A stretch of 64,000 nucleotides of DNA from DATARN01 sp963851105 (GTDB lineage: Bacteria > Actinomycetota > Acidimicrobiia > Acidimicrobiales > Palsa-688): positions 496,001 through 560,000 of the forward strand of contig CAWKNP010000002.1 in NCBI GenBank assembly GCA_963851105.1. The letters run 5' to 3'. Positions 32,833 through 44,250 of this stretch are shown one piece after another (within the stretch, counting starts at the first letter, position 1; every line of letters begins with the position of its first letter). The position numbers were made by a program, and so were the translations under genes. The notes beneath the pieces are model-generated. The model was given only the letters and a program-made list of their open reading frames with translations, was not told the origin of the DNA and searched no databases.

Positions 32833-33600
32833 TTACTCCTCGAGCAGGTCGGGTTGGCGGGCGACAATCCAGTCGTACAGGGGCTGGAACGAAAACCAGC
32901 CGGCAAGGGGGCTGCCGATCTGGGTGCGGGTGAGTCGGGCCGTCTCATCGTCGATGACCCGGTAGCCGCCCGCGGCCATGGCGAGCAGTTGGGCCTGACA
33001 GCACCGTTCCATGGCAATGAACCACCAGACAGCTTCGTCCACCGAGTGACCGACAGTGAGCAGACCGTGGTTGGAGAGGATGGCGGCCTTGTTGGCGCCG
33101 AGGGCGTGCGCGATGCGCTTGCCCTCCTCGACGTCGACGACCACCCCCGCGTAGTCGTCGAAGACTTCGTGGTCGTCGAAGAACGAGCAGGCGTCCTGGG
33201 TGATCGGGTCGAGTCGCCGGTGCAATGACGAGAACGTCTTGCCGTACACGGAGTGGGAATGGGCTGCGGCCACGACATCGGGCCGGGCCGCGTGGACCTG
33301 GGAATGGATGCAGAATGCCGCCTGGTTGACGGGCCAGTTACCCTCCACGACCTCGCCCTGATGGTTGACACAGATGAGGTCGCGGACCCGGATCTGGCTG
33401 AAATGCATTCCGAACGGGTTGACCCAGAAGTGGTCGCTGTGCTCGGGGTCCCGGGCGGTGATGTGGCCGGCGACCCCCTCGTCGAAACCGAAATGCCCGA
33501 AGAGGCGGAACCCAGCGGCCAACCTCTGCTTGTGATACCGGCGCTCGGCGGTCGGATTGTCGAACTGCGGTATCTGGTGCGGCTCACGATCGCTTGCCAC
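32833..33600 (-). CDS. Class II aldolase/adducin family protein
   Basis: A 255-residue class II aldolase-fold protein. Zinc-ligand histidines appear in AAAHSHSVYGKTF (HxH) and in NHGLLTVGHSVDEA, both standard for the family, and the N-terminal segment FDEGVAGHITARDPEH is also typical. Enzymes of this group act on small sugar phosphates or related hydroxyacids, and many close relatives are annotated only by fold. The GTG at 33600 is chosen over 33606 because AGGAGG lies exactly 5 bases upstream. A TetR regulator gene is 64 bases upstream on the same strand. Confidence 0.85.
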   Translation of the reverse strand: MASDREPHQIPQFDNPTAERRYHKQRLAAGFRLFGHFGFDEGVAGHITARDPEHSDHFWVNPFGMHFSQIRVRDLICVNHQGEVVEGNWPVNQAAFCIHSQVHAARPDVVAAAHSHSVYGKTFSSLHRRLDPITQDACSFFDDHEVFDDYAGVVVDVEEGKRIAHALGANKAAILSNHGLLTVGHSVDEAVWWFIAMERCCQAQLLAMAAGGYRVIDDETARLTRTQIGSPLAGWFSFQPLYDWIVARQPDLLEE

Positions 33601-33664
33601 GGCCACCTCCTACTCGTCGCGGGCCAGCCTCGTCGAAGGGGGAAGTCCCAGGCGCGATCGTACG

Positions 33665-34579
33665 TCAGCGGTCGCGGTTGGAGGCGGCGATCGCGGTGTT
33701 GCCCTCGGCGCCGGCCTGGCGTGCGGTGGCCGAAGGGGCTGCGGTGGCCGAAGGGGCTGCGGCGGCAACGGCCTGCGCGGCGATTCGGGCCTTGAAGCCG
33801 GCGATGATGATGTCGAGCCCGAAGTCGATGCTGTGGCCGCTCAGGTGGGCGGCGGTCGCCCGGACGTTGGGAATGTCGTCGAGGGGAAGCGCCGAGAAAT
33901 AGCGGTCGATGCGCTCGTCGGCGGTACCGGAGCGGGGGCCGCTGGTGGCGGCAGTGCGACTCACTGGCCGCGCCGGCGCAACGAGAAGCGACGAGACGTT
34001 CCAGCGGTACACCATCATGAAGGCGGCGGCCGCATCGGCGTCGCAGAAACCCGCTTCGCGGAGTAGGGCTAGGGCAAGCTCGACGTTGGCCAGCCCGTTC
34101 GGGCCCATGGTGACGCCTTCGGTGTAGACCTTGACGAAACCGGGATGCTCTCGCCACATCTGATAATTGCGTTCGATGAGCTTGCGGAGGCGGAGTTCCC
34201 AGTCTCCGACGTCCTTGGCGGCCGATTCGACCACGTCGCCGATGATGAAATCGACCATCAGGTCGACGAGCTCGGCCTTGTCGGAAACATGGTTGTACAG
34301 CGACATCGGCGTGACTTGGAGGGCGGCGGCGACGCGCCGCATGGTCAAGGCGTCGAGGCCGTGTGTTTCGACCAGTTGCAGAGCGGCGAGGACGATACGG
34401 CGCCGGGTGAGCGCGGCGCGGCCGGGAACATCATCTTCGTCGCCGCGCGCCAGCCACCGCGGCTGGTTCTCCTGGCGGGCGGTGGCGTTGACTTCGGCCG
34501 TGGTGGCCGGCGCCGGCCCGCCTTCGGGACCGGGGGCGCGCGCTATTTCACGGCTGGTAGCGGCTTCGGGTCCCGGCAA
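33665..34579 (-). CDS. TetR-family transcriptional regulator
   Basis: A 304-residue regulator. The DNA-binding helix-turn-helix is at about residues 55-105 (TRRRIVLAALQLVETHG, LTMRRVAAALQVTPMSLYNHV), and the C-terminal ligand domain is of the TetR_C type found in tetracycline-repressor relatives. About 50 extra residues precede the helix-turn-helix and the C-terminus has an APSATAAPSATA repeat coded by an 18-bp duplication. The listed start is TTG and is uncertain. It lies just upstream of the class II aldolase and may control it or the divergent lipoprotein; no operator was identified. Confidence 0.82.
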   Translation of the reverse strand: MPGPEAATSREIARAPGPEGGPAPATTAEVNATARQENQPRWLARGDEDDVPGRAALTRRRIVLAALQLVETHGLDALTMRRVAAALQVTPMSLYNHVSDKAELVDLMVDFIIGDVVESAAKDVGDWELRLRKLIERNYQMWREHPGFVKVYTEGVTMGPNGLANVELALALLREAGFCDADAAAAFMMVYRWNVSSLLVAPARPVSRTAATSGPRSGTADERIDRYFSALPLDDIPNVRATAAHLSGHSIDFGLDIIIAGFKARIAAQAVAAAAPSATAAPSATARQAGAEGNTAIAASNRDR

Positions 34580-34807
34580 TGCCGAGTGGGCGGAGGAACT
34601 GGTGATGTCCCCGATTATGCGTCATCTTTGCACCGAACCAACGGAGTGCGAACTCAGATTTGGCCAGGTTCGACGACGCAGATGGGGGGTGGCCCGTCTG
34701 CAGGCGGCGGGCGCCCGGTTGCGCCCCGGTGGACGCCCGGCGGCGCGTGAAGAGGAAGCCGGGCCCGTGACTGCGTGACGGTCCGGTGAAGTCTGGCGAG
34801 GAACGGA

Positions 34808-34813
34808 TAGCTT
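34808..34813 (+). promoter_or_regulatory. Candidate -10 TAGCTT of the lipoprotein gene
   Basis: TAGCTT ends 5 bases before the ATG at 34819, which supports that codon as the start. Confidence 0.35.
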
Positions 34814-34818
34814 TGGCC

Positions 34819-35691
34819 ATGGTCCGCTTCTGGAGGACGGTCATTCCCGCTGCCGTACTTGCCGTCGCGGGGTGCCAGGGATCAAGTCACCCCGTGGTTG
34901 CGCCCACCACGACGAGCGGCGCGACGACGACCGTGACCACCGCCGGCGGGTCGGGGTCGTCAACCACGGTATCGATCCCCATCCAGGCGAGCGGTCCCCG
35001 CACGGTGCTCAGTCCGATCGGCCTCAACCTGAGGAGCCAACCGTTGAAGACGGCACCGGTCGTGGGCACCGCGGCGCAGGGGTCGGTCGTCACTGTGCTC
35101 AGCCACACCGATCAGGGAGGCGGCTGGTACCAGGTAAAAGGAGCGACGGTCACCGGCTACATAACCGATAACCCGACGTTGAGCGCCGACGGGAAATTCA
35201 CCGCCTACGACTCGAGCCAGCACAACTTCGCGGCGCTCTATCCCGACACCTGGACCTCCGCCGAAGTGCCCCCGGCCAGCGTCGTGTTCCATCCCACCAC
35301 TGGGGCCGACAGCATCGTGGTCACCACCGCCACCACCGCCGGCCTGCTCGGCCGGGGCCGGACGGGTTACCGCCAGGACTCGTCATTGGTTGTCGTCGTC
35401 TGCGGAGTGACGGGGGATCTGGTGACCTACTCCCAGACCAACGTCAACGCCGGGCCGGGGACGACGCGGGCGCCGGCCGGCGGGGCCGTGGCTCAGCGCT
35501 ACCTGGTACAGGTGCACCTCACCCTTGACGCCCAGCACGCCTTGGGTCTCGACGCGAACCTGGCCGACCTGGCGCAGTTGCAAACCGTGAAGAACGTGAT
35601 GTACTCGCTCTCCTTCCCCTTTCCGCAATGTGAGCAGGGGGCGGCACCGAGCGACGCGTCCACCACGATCCCCGCCAGCACGGTTCCCTGA
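34819..35691 (+). CDS. Lipoprotein with bacterial SH3-like domain
   Basis: A 290-residue exported protein with a lipoprotein signal ending in the lipobox LAVAGC, a Thr/Ser-rich linker (about 25-55), and an SH3-like domain (about 60-120: GLNLRSQPLKTAPVVGTAAQ, GGGWYQVKG, GYI) of the type found in wall-associated proteins. The rest (about 125-270) looks like a beta-rich domain of unknown family (YDSSQHNFAALYPDTW). It probably binds the cell wall or senses a ligand outside the membrane. A longer start at GTG 34786 exists but would bury the signal peptide. Confidence 0.75.
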   Translation: MVRFWRTVIPAAVLAVAGCQGSSHPVVAPTTTSGATTTVTTAGGSGSSTTVSIPIQASGPRTVLSPIGLNLRSQPLKTAPVVGTAAQGSVVTVLSHTDQGGGWYQVKGATVTGYITDNPTLSADGKFTAYDSSQHNFAALYPDTWTSAEVPPASVVFHPTTGADSIVVTTATTAGLLGRGRTGYRQDSSLVVVVCGVTGDLVTYSQTNVNAGPGTTRAPAGGAVAQRYLVQVHLTLDAQHALGLDANLADLAQLQTVKNVMYSLSFPFPQCEQGAAPSDASTTIPASTVP

Positions 35692-35761
35692 CCGGCCAGC
35701 ACGCGACAATTTCGCGCTCGGTGACTACGCTTCGCAGCAGCGCCGAAAAGGAGGAGCGGGA

Positions 35762-35986
35762 ATGAAGACCGAGCCGGACGATGGGCCCGGGTTGGCGGAG
35801 ACAAAATTCCTGAGTCGGGGACAGGCCGCCGAGAGACTCGGAGTCCCACCGAGAACGATCCACCAGTGGGCCTGCGATGGAAAGCTCCCCTGTGTCCGGA
35901 CCTTCGGTGGCCACCGGCGCTTCGCGGTCGCAGACATCGACGCCATGGCGATCCTGGTCAAAAAGGCAGCGCCAGGGTTACCGTAG
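35762..35986 (+). CDS. MerR/BldC-like small DNA-binding protein
   Basis: A 74-residue protein with a single winged-helix motif of the MerR/excisionase type: FLSRGQAAERLGVPPRTIHQW, then the basic wing RTFGGHRRFAVADI. Size and pattern resemble the actinobacterial developmental regulator BldC, which binds direct repeats, but other small excisionase-like proteins look the same. It has one of the best ribosome sites in the window (AAGGAGGA 7 bases before the ATG). It stands alone, upstream of and convergent with the hydrogenase operon end. Confidence 0.78.
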   Translation: MKTEPDDGPGLAETKFLSRGQAAERLGVPPRTIHQWACDGKLPCVRTFGGHRRFAVADIDAMAILVKKAAPGLP

Positions 35987-36027
35987 GTCGGTCACCGTCA
36001 CCGGTGCCCAGAACATTCGCGTCGACC

Positions 36028-38482
<2,455 letters not shown>

Positions 38483-40228
38483 CTAGGCGCCGAATGGGGG
38501 CACGTGTTCGATGTCGCGCCGCCGCCCGCCGCCGGTGTACAGATGGACACCGCAGGGCAGGCAGGGGTCGAAGCTGCGCACCACCCGCATGACGTCGATG
38601 CCCTTGAACGAATCTTCCCCGTTCTCCTCGAAGATCGGTGTGCCTTCCACCGCGTCCTCGCAGGGTCCCGCGGTGCCGAACGAGTCGCGGGGACTGGTGT
38701 TCCAACAGGTCGGCGGATACGGCTGGTAGTTGGCGATCTTTCCCTTCCGGATGACGAGGTGGTGCGAAAGGCCGCCTCGTACCGCTTCGTGGAAGCCGCA
38801 GGCAATCGCTTCGTCGGGCACGGTGTACGGCGTCATTGTGGCGAGGCGACCCGCTTGTAGTTCCGCCAATGCCTGGTCGAGAAAGAAGAATGCCATGGCG
38901 GCGCTGTACGCCTGGAAATAGGTGCGGGCTCGGTCGCGCTCCAAGGCGTTGGACCACTGCGGGATCCGCCATTCCAGCTCGGTTTCCGGCAAATGTGCCG
39001 TCCGGGGCAGCGATATCCGCACCGACGAGCCGGTCGAGCGCACATACGGCGTGTCCACCACGCCCGCCAGCGCGGTGACCCAGAGCCGGGCGAGGGGGCC
39101 GCCACCGGTGTCGAGAGCCAGGTACTCCCCCGAGCGAGCGTCGAACCAGCGAGGCGACATGACCCAGGTGTACTTGCCGTCGAAATCGCGCTTTTGCGGC
39201 CGGGGTAAAGTCGTCTGGTTCCAGGGATGGCGCTGGTCGATCGGATTTCCCAGCGCGTCGGCGGTGACGAAGGTCTCCTCGCCGTCCCAATCGTCGTAAA
39301 ATGAGCTGCCGAGCAGGATCCGCAGGCCGACGTTGATCTCGACGAGGTCGGTCGTGACCAGTTTGCCGTCGAGCACGATGCCCGGCGTCACGAACATCTT
39401 GCGACCCCAATCCGCCATCCGCTGGTAGGAGAAGTCGCACTCCGCCGGGTCCTGGAACGAGCCCCACGATCCGAGCATCACCCGGCGCCGGCCGACTTCC
39501 TCGTAGCCCGGCAGGGCTTCATAGAAGAAATCGAAAAGGTCGTCGTGCAGCGGCACCATGCGCTTCAGGTGCTCGGCGTACCGCACCAGCCGCACCAGAT
39601 AATCGTTGAATACCTGAATGCTGGGCAGTGTCCCGACCCCGCCGGGATAGAGCGTCGACGGGTGGACATGGCGGCCGGCCATCAGGCAGAACATCTCCCG
39701 CGTGACGCGGCTCATGTGCAGCGCCTCTTGGTACAGCGCCCCTTCGAAGGGATTGAAGGCGGCCATGATGTCGCCGATGGTGCGATAACCGTGGATGCCG
39801 GCATTGGGGGCCGCGGTCGTCCGGGCCTTCTGCAGGACCGAGGGGTTGGTTTCCGCCACCATTCGCTCGGAGAAGTCGACGCCCACCAAATTCTCCTGGT
39901 ACAGGTTGTGGTCGAACATGTACTCGGCGGCCTCGGCCAGGTTGATGATCCACTCCGCCAGCGGCGGAGGCTGGATCCCGTAGGCCATGTGCTGGGTGTA
40001 GAGCGAGCAGGTAGCGTGGTTGTCACCGCAAATGCCACAGATACGGCTGGTAATTATGTGCGAGTCGCGGGGGTCCTTGCCCTTCATAAAGACGCTGTAG
40101 CCGCGGAAAATCGACGATGTGCTGTGGCATTGCAGTACCCGGCGGGCGCCGAGGTCGATGCGGGCGTGTATGCCGAGCGACCCGACCACCCTCGTGATCG
40201 GGTCCCACGACCGTTCGACGATGCTCAT
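38483..40228 (-). CDS. hhyL: [NiFe] hydrogenase large subunit, high-affinity type
   Basis: The 581-residue catalytic subunit that oxidises H2 at a NiFe(CN)2CO site. The four cysteine ligands are in TSRICGICGDNH near the N-terminus and SFDPCLPCGVHLY near the C-terminus. The last motif is followed by about 25 residues ending EHVPPFGA. Long, cytosol-facing large subunits of this kind, with no Tat leader on the partner subunit, fit actinobacterial group 1h (formerly group 5) or group 2a enzymes; I favour 1h but cannot prove it from sequence alone. The ATG overlaps the small-subunit stop (ATGA) and the TAG touches the kinase ATG. No maturation (hyp) genes lie in the window. Confidence 0.92.
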   Translation of the reverse strand: MSIVERSWDPITRVVGSLGIHARIDLGARRVLQCHSTSSIFRGYSVFMKGKDPRDSHIITSRICGICGDNHATCSLYTQHMAYGIQPPPLAEWIINLAEAAEYMFDHNLYQENLVGVDFSERMVAETNPSVLQKARTTAAPNAGIHGYRTIGDIMAAFNPFEGALYQEALHMSRVTREMFCLMAGRHVHPSTLYPGGVGTLPSIQVFNDYLVRLVRYAEHLKRMVPLHDDLFDFFYEALPGYEEVGRRRVMLGSWGSFQDPAECDFSYQRMADWGRKMFVTPGIVLDGKLVTTDLVEINVGLRILLGSSFYDDWDGEETFVTADALGNPIDQRHPWNQTTLPRPQKRDFDGKYTWVMSPRWFDARSGEYLALDTGGGPLARLWVTALAGVVDTPYVRSTGSSVRISLPRTAHLPETELEWRIPQWSNALERDRARTYFQAYSAAMAFFFLDQALAELQAGRLATMTPYTVPDEAIACGFHEAVRGGLSHHLVIRKGKIANYQPYPPTCWNTSPRDSFGTAGPCEDAVEGTPIFEENGEDSFKGIDVMRVVRSFDPCLPCGVHLYTGGGRRRDIEHVPPFGA

Positions 40229-41280
40229 TTTGGTCCGTCCGCAGGCGGCGCCGGCACCGCTGGCGCCGCCTGCGACGCTTTCGGCTGGCGCGCCCGGACC
40301 TCCGGTTCCACCTGGAGCGACGCTCTGGTCACCTTGCGTAAGGCCCGCACCGTCCGGCCGTAGAGCAGGACCGCCGAGGTGGACATCTTGGCGCCCGGCG
40401 GCTCCTCGAGGAAGGGCATGAACTTGTCGGGAAATCCGGGCATCGTGCATCCGATGCAGGCACCGCCGACATTGGCGCATCCACCGACGCCGTTGACCCA
40501 GCCCCGCTTGCCGACATTGCAGTCGACGACCGGTCCCCAGCAGCCCAGCTTGACGATGCAGCGGGGGGAGCCGAATTCGGTCGCAAAGTCACCCTGCTCG
40601 TAATAGCCCGCCCGATCGCAATTCTCATGCAGGGTCTGGGCGAAGAGCCACTGTGGCCGGTGAACGGCGTCGAGCGGGATCGGTGGCACCGCGCCGACCA
40701 GCTGGCGCACCAGATAGAGGAGCGTCTCGGTGCAGTTGTCGGGCTGGACCGGGCAACCGGGCAGGTTGACGATGGGTAGCCCGCTCAGCGACCGCCAGGC
40801 CCAGCCGAGGTAGTCGGACAGCCCCATGGCGCCGGTCGGATTGCCCGCCATGGCGTGGATGCCGCCCGAGGTGGCGCAGGTGCCGACGGCCATGACGGCC
40901 CACGCCTTCGCCGACAGTCGGTCGATCCAGGTCGTGGTGGGGATCGTCTGCCCGGTGGCGGGATCGGTGCCGAACCCGGCCCAGCAACCCTCGACGTTGC
41001 CCCGCTCGTCGGGCACGGAGCCCTCGACGATGAGTATGAACGGGGGGAAGTCGTCACCGCAGGCGGCCTCGAAGGCGGCCAGGAACTCGGTGCCGACCTC
41101 ATAAGCCAGGATGGGATGGTGCAGCCGGATTCGGGGTACCCCGGGCAGGGCCCCGAACACCAGATCTTCCAGGCTCGGCTGGGTGGCGGCCGTCATGGCG
41201 ATCGAGTCCCCGTCGCAACTCAGCCCGGCTGTGAGCCACAGGACAGGGACCTCGCCTTGTTGCGCCGCCGTCTCTGTCAT
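40225..41280 (-). CDS. hhyS: [NiFe] hydrogenase small subunit
   Basis: The 351-residue electron-transfer subunit that carries iron-sulfur clusters. Conserved Cys positions are seen in GLSCDGDS, VEGCWAGFG, GTCATSGG, NLPGCPVQPDN, HENCDRAGYYEQGDF, PRCIVKLGCWGPVVDC and GGCANVGGACIGCTMPGFPDKF, enough for three clusters. There is no twin-arginine signal: the protein starts MTETAAQQGEVPVLWL, so the enzyme faces the cytosol, as in high-affinity hydrogenases. The ATG at 41280 is preferred to longer starts at 41325. The last 40 residues are Ala/Pro-rich. It lies 69 bases after the response regulator. Confidence 0.92.
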   Translation of the reverse strand: MTETAAQQGEVPVLWLTAGLSCDGDSIAMTAATQPSLEDLVFGALPGVPRIRLHHPILAYEVGTEFLAAFEAACGDDFPPFILIVEGSVPDERGNVEGCWAGFGTDPATGQTIPTTTWIDRLSAKAWAVMAVGTCATSGGIHAMAGNPTGAMGLSDYLGWAWRSLSGLPIVNLPGCPVQPDNCTETLLYLVRQLVGAVPPIPLDAVHRPQWLFAQTLHENCDRAGYYEQGDFATEFGSPRCIVKLGCWGPVVDCNVGKRGWVNGVGGCANVGGACIGCTMPGFPDKFMPFLEEPPGAKMSTSAVLLYGRTVRALRKVTRASLQVEPEVRARQPKASQAAPAVPAPPADGPK

Positions 41281-41349
41281 AGCCCGCCTCGTTTCTTCGA
41301 CCGAGCCATCCCGAACGCGGGCCATCCTAAGGGTCCCCGCAGCAGTTCC

Positions 41350-41748
41350 TTACAGGGTCGTGTCGTTCCAGGACTCGCCCGCCACGGCGCTGTGCTGCAT
41401 GGTCTTGATGAAGTAACGGAGGTGTTCGATCACGAACGGCTTGGTGATGTAGTAGTTGGCCCCGGACTGCCACCCGGCGATGATGTCGGGATCCCTGTCC
41501 TTGCCGGTCAGCAGCACGATCGGCAGGGCCGCGGTTTCCGGACGCTGCCGCAGGCGCCTCGTGACCTCCAGACCATCGATGCCGGGCATCGCGATGTCGA
41601 GAACCAGAAGCTCGGGCTGGGCCGAGCGGGCGAGGGCGAGCGCCTCGTCACCATCGGCACCGAGAGTGACACGATGACCGTCGCCTTCGAGTTTCAACTG
41701 CAATAGCGCCCGCATGACGGGATCGTCATCGACCACCACTATCTCCAT
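41350..41748 (-). CDS. Single-domain response regulator
   Basis: A 132-residue receiver domain with no DNA-binding output. It has the acidic DDD at 7-9, phospho-acceptor Asp51 in LLVLDIAMPGIDG, the Thr in VLLTGKDRD and Lys near residue 105 in YYITKPF. It is the first gene of the hydrogenase transcription unit, and a hybrid kinase with HPt is the last, so the phosphate may pass from kinase to this regulator. Its output would then be protein-protein contact. AGAGG lies 5 bases before the ATG at 41748. Confidence 0.88.
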   Translation of the reverse strand: MEIVVVDDDPVMRALLQLKLEGDGHRVTLGADGDEALALARSAQPELLVLDIAMPGIDGLEVTRRLRQRPETAALPIVLLTGKDRDPDIIAGWQSGANYYITKPFVIEHLRYFIKTMQHSAVAGESWNDTTL

Positions 41749-41871
41749 GGAACCTCTCATTCGCTGCCTTTCCGCGCCGTTCCCCTCTGCGCTTATCGGC
41801 GTCGGACGCCACGACCTTGAGCTTCGGAAGGATCCGGGCGAGGACCCAACCGTTGGCGCATACTTGACGCG

Positions 41872-42681
41872 GTGACCGAAGAGGGAGAAAGCACCTCTGC
41901 CGAGGCCGAGGCGAAACCGTCCAGCCAGACCAGCCAGCCCAGCCAGCTCCAGGAACGACTCGAGCGGCTGGAGGCCGTGATCGATCCCGAGGTCAAGGCG
42001 ACCCGGCATGCCGGCCAGAGGTTCGTACCGGCGTGGCGGCGGGCCACCGCCGGCGAGGCGCGGTGGCAGGCGGGTGTCGCCATCGCGGTGGCCATCGGCC
42101 TGCAGTTCGTGGTGCCCGATCGGCTCTCGATGGGACCCGGCTCCCTGCTGCCGGCGGCGGAGGCGGTGCTGCTGGTCGGGCTTCTGCTCGCCAATCCCGG
42201 GCGCATCGATCGCCGCTCGCCTCATCTGCGATCACTCAGCCTGGGCTTGATTGCAGTGATGAGCCTGGCCAACGCCGCCTCGGCTGGGCAGTTGATCGTC
42301 GGGGTGGTACAGGGAACGGCCGGAAAGGACGCCGGTGAGCTGCTGATCGTCGGCGGCGCCATCTGGCTAACCAACGTCATCGTGTTCGCGCTGTGGTACT
42401 GGGAGCTCGATCGGGGCGGTCCCGCGGCCCGAGCAATGGCGACCAAGGAACACCTCGACTTCCTGTTCCCCCAGATGGCGTCGCCGGAAGTGGCCACGCC
42501 GGAGTGGGAACCGCAGTTTCCTGACTACTTCTACTTGTCGTTCACCAACGCCACCGCCTTTAGCCCGACCGACACGCTGCCCCTGACCCGCTGGACCAAG
42601 ATGCTCATGCTCCTGCAGTCGGCGGTGTCGCTGAGCACCGTGGCCCTTGTCATCGCCCGGGCCATCAACATCTTGAAGTAA
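41872..42681 (+). CDS. Conserved-looking five-pass membrane protein
   Basis: A 269-residue protein. The N-terminal 55 residues are cytosolic and Glu/Ser-rich, then hydrophobic segments lie at about 65-85, 92-108, 120-150, 158-180 and 240-265. Between the last two is a soluble loop with LDFLFPQMASPE, a WEPQFPDYFYLSFTNA stretch and SPTDTLPLTRW, whose spacing looks well conserved for a family. I have seen similar loops in uncharacterised actinobacterial membrane proteins with channel-like ends, but I do not assign a function. It is divergent from the hydrogenase regulator and may share control. Confidence 0.65.
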   Translation: MTEEGESTSAEAEAKPSSQTSQPSQLQERLERLEAVIDPEVKATRHAGQRFVPAWRRATAGEARWQAGVAIAVAIGLQFVVPDRLSMGPGSLLPAAEAVLLVGLLLANPGRIDRRSPHLRSLSLGLIAVMSLANAASAGQLIVGVVQGTAGKDAGELLIVGGAIWLTNVIVFALWYWELDRGGPAARAMATKEHLDFLFPQMASPEVATPEWEPQFPDYFYLSFTNATAFSPTDTLPLTRWTKMLMLLQSAVSLSTVALVIARAINILK

Positions 42682-42694
42682 TCCGCCTACCGAG

Positions 42695-44242
42695 CTATTG
42701 GAACTCGACGCCCTGGGCGAGTGGCAGGTCGCGCCCGAAGTTGACGGTGCACGTCTGGCGGCGCATGTAGGCCTTCCAGGCGTCGGAACCGGCCTCCCGG
42801 CCACCTCCGGTCTCCTTCTCGCCCCCGAAGGCGCCGCCGATCTCGGCGCCCGACGGGCCGATGTTCACATTGGCGATCCCGCAGTCCGAGCCGTCCGCGG
42901 CCAGGAACCGCTCCGCCTCCCGCAGGTCGTTGGTGAACACCGAGGAGGAGAGGCCGTGGCGGGCCGCGTTGTGCAGGGCTATTGCCTCGTCCCAGTCGTC
43001 GTACACCAGGACGTAGAGCAATGGTGCGAACGTTTCCCGCAGGACGAGATCGCCCTGGGAGGGCATGACCGCCATGGCGGGACGGACGTAGAACGCGTCG
43101 GGCGCCTCTTCTGTCCCCATCCGCTCGCCGCCCACAATTACCTTGCCGCCGCCGTCGGCCACCCCGGCGATGGCCGCCGCGAACGCCTCGTACGCCGGCC
43201 GGTCGATCAGGGGCCCGACGAGCACCCCGGCGGCGAGCGGATTGCCGACGCGCAAAGTCTGGTACGCACCGACGAGGCGGTCGGTCAGTTCGTCGGCGAC
43301 GCAAGAGTGCACGATCAGCCGCCGCAGGGTGGTGCAACGTTGCCCCGCGGTCCCCGCGGCCGCGAACACAATGGCCCGCCGGGCCAGCTCGAGGTCGGCG
43401 GAGGGGGCGACGATGGCCGCGTTGTTGCCGCCCAACTCGAGCAGGCAGCGCCCGAAGCGCGCCGCCACCCGGGGCCCAACGGCGCGTCCCATGGCGGTGC
43501 TGCCCGTCGCCGAGACCAAGGCGACGCCAGGGTGATCGACCAGCGCCCGCCCGATGTCGGCGCCGCCCACGAGCACCTGGGAAAGATCGCCGGGCGCGCC
43601 GCACTCCTCGCCCGCTCGTCGCAGCAGCGCCTGGCACGCCAAAGCGGTGAGGACCGTCCTCTCCGACGGTTTCCAGATCACGGGATCCCCGCAGACAAGG
43701 GCCAGGGCGGTGTTCCAGGCCCATACCGCCACCGGGAAGTTGAACGAAGTGATGACTGCGCACACACCGAGCGGTTGCCACACTTCGGTCATGCGGTGCT
43801 CGGGGCGCTCCGACGCCAGGGTCACTCCGAACAGCTGCCGGGAAAGGCCGACCGCGAGATCGCACATGTCGATCATCTCCTGCACCTCGCCGCGCGCCTC
43901 GGCGGGGATCTTCCCGGCCTCCAGGGTGACGAGCTCCGCCAGGTCCGACCGGTGCTCGCGCAGCAGCTGGCCGAGCCGGCGCACCAGCTCGCCCCGGCCG
44001 GGCGGCGGTACCCGTCGCCACGAGACGAAGGCGGCTGCGGCCCGCGTCACGGCGGCATCGACGCCGGCGGCGGTGGCGGCGGGCGTCGAGCCCAGGCGGC
44101 CGCCCGTGATCGGCGTCCGAGCCCCATTTTCCCCGGTCTGCGGCCATTCCACGCCAAAACGGTGCAAGGCGGCCGCGGCCCGCGCCGCCAGGTGGTCAGT
44201 TGTCGGAAGGTCAGTGATAAGAGGCCAGGCTACCCCGTACAA
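42695..44242 (-). CDS. ALDH7-type aldehyde dehydrogenase (allysine dehydrogenase-like)
   Basis: A 515-residue NAD-dependent aldehyde dehydrogenase. The catalytic Cys is in GTAGQRCTTLRRLIVH, a sequence characteristic of the ALDH7/antiquitin group, which oxidises alpha-aminoadipate semialdehyde (allysine) to 2-aminoadipate. Other marks are TSFNFPVAVWAWN (cofactor-side Asn), the catalytic Glu in LELGGNNAAI and the ATGSTAMGR NAD loop. It faces a lysine-6-dehydrogenase-like gene across 8 bases, so the two steps of lysine degradation sit together. The TTG start at 44242 is only the first start codon of the open frame; the true start may be up to about 30 codons further in. Confidence 0.87.
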   Translation of the reverse strand: MYGVAWPLITDLPTTDHLAARAAAALHRFGVEWPQTGENGARTPITGGRLGSTPAATAAGVDAAVTRAAAAFVSWRRVPPPGRGELVRRLGQLLREHRSDLAELVTLEAGKIPAEARGEVQEMIDMCDLAVGLSRQLFGVTLASERPEHRMTEVWQPLGVCAVITSFNFPVAVWAWNTALALVCGDPVIWKPSERTVLTALACQALLRRAGEECGAPGDLSQVLVGGADIGRALVDHPGVALVSATGSTAMGRAVGPRVAARFGRCLLELGGNNAAIVAPSADLELARRAIVFAAAGTAGQRCTTLRRLIVHSCVADELTDRLVGAYQTLRVGNPLAAGVLVGPLIDRPAYEAFAAAIAGVADGGGKVIVGGERMGTEEAPDAFYVRPAMAVMPSQGDLVLRETFAPLLYVLVYDDWDEAIALHNAARHGLSSSVFTNDLREAERFLAADGSDCGIANVNIGPSGAEIGGAFGGEKETGGGREAGSDAWKAYMRRQTCTVNFGRDLPLAQGVEFQ

Positions 44243-44243
44243 T
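44238..44243 (+). promoter_or_regulatory. Candidate -10 TACAAT of the lysine dehydrogenase gene
   Basis: TACAAT ends 7 bases before the ATG at 44251 and is the closest to consensus of all hexamers in the window. Confidence 0.55.
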
Positions 44244-44250
44244 CCCCGAT

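Noticed and set aside
39545..40363. Plus-strand open frame of 272 codons over the hydrogenase large subunit
   Set aside because: Antisense shadow; the minus strand codes for a complete hydrogenase with all four ligand cysteines.
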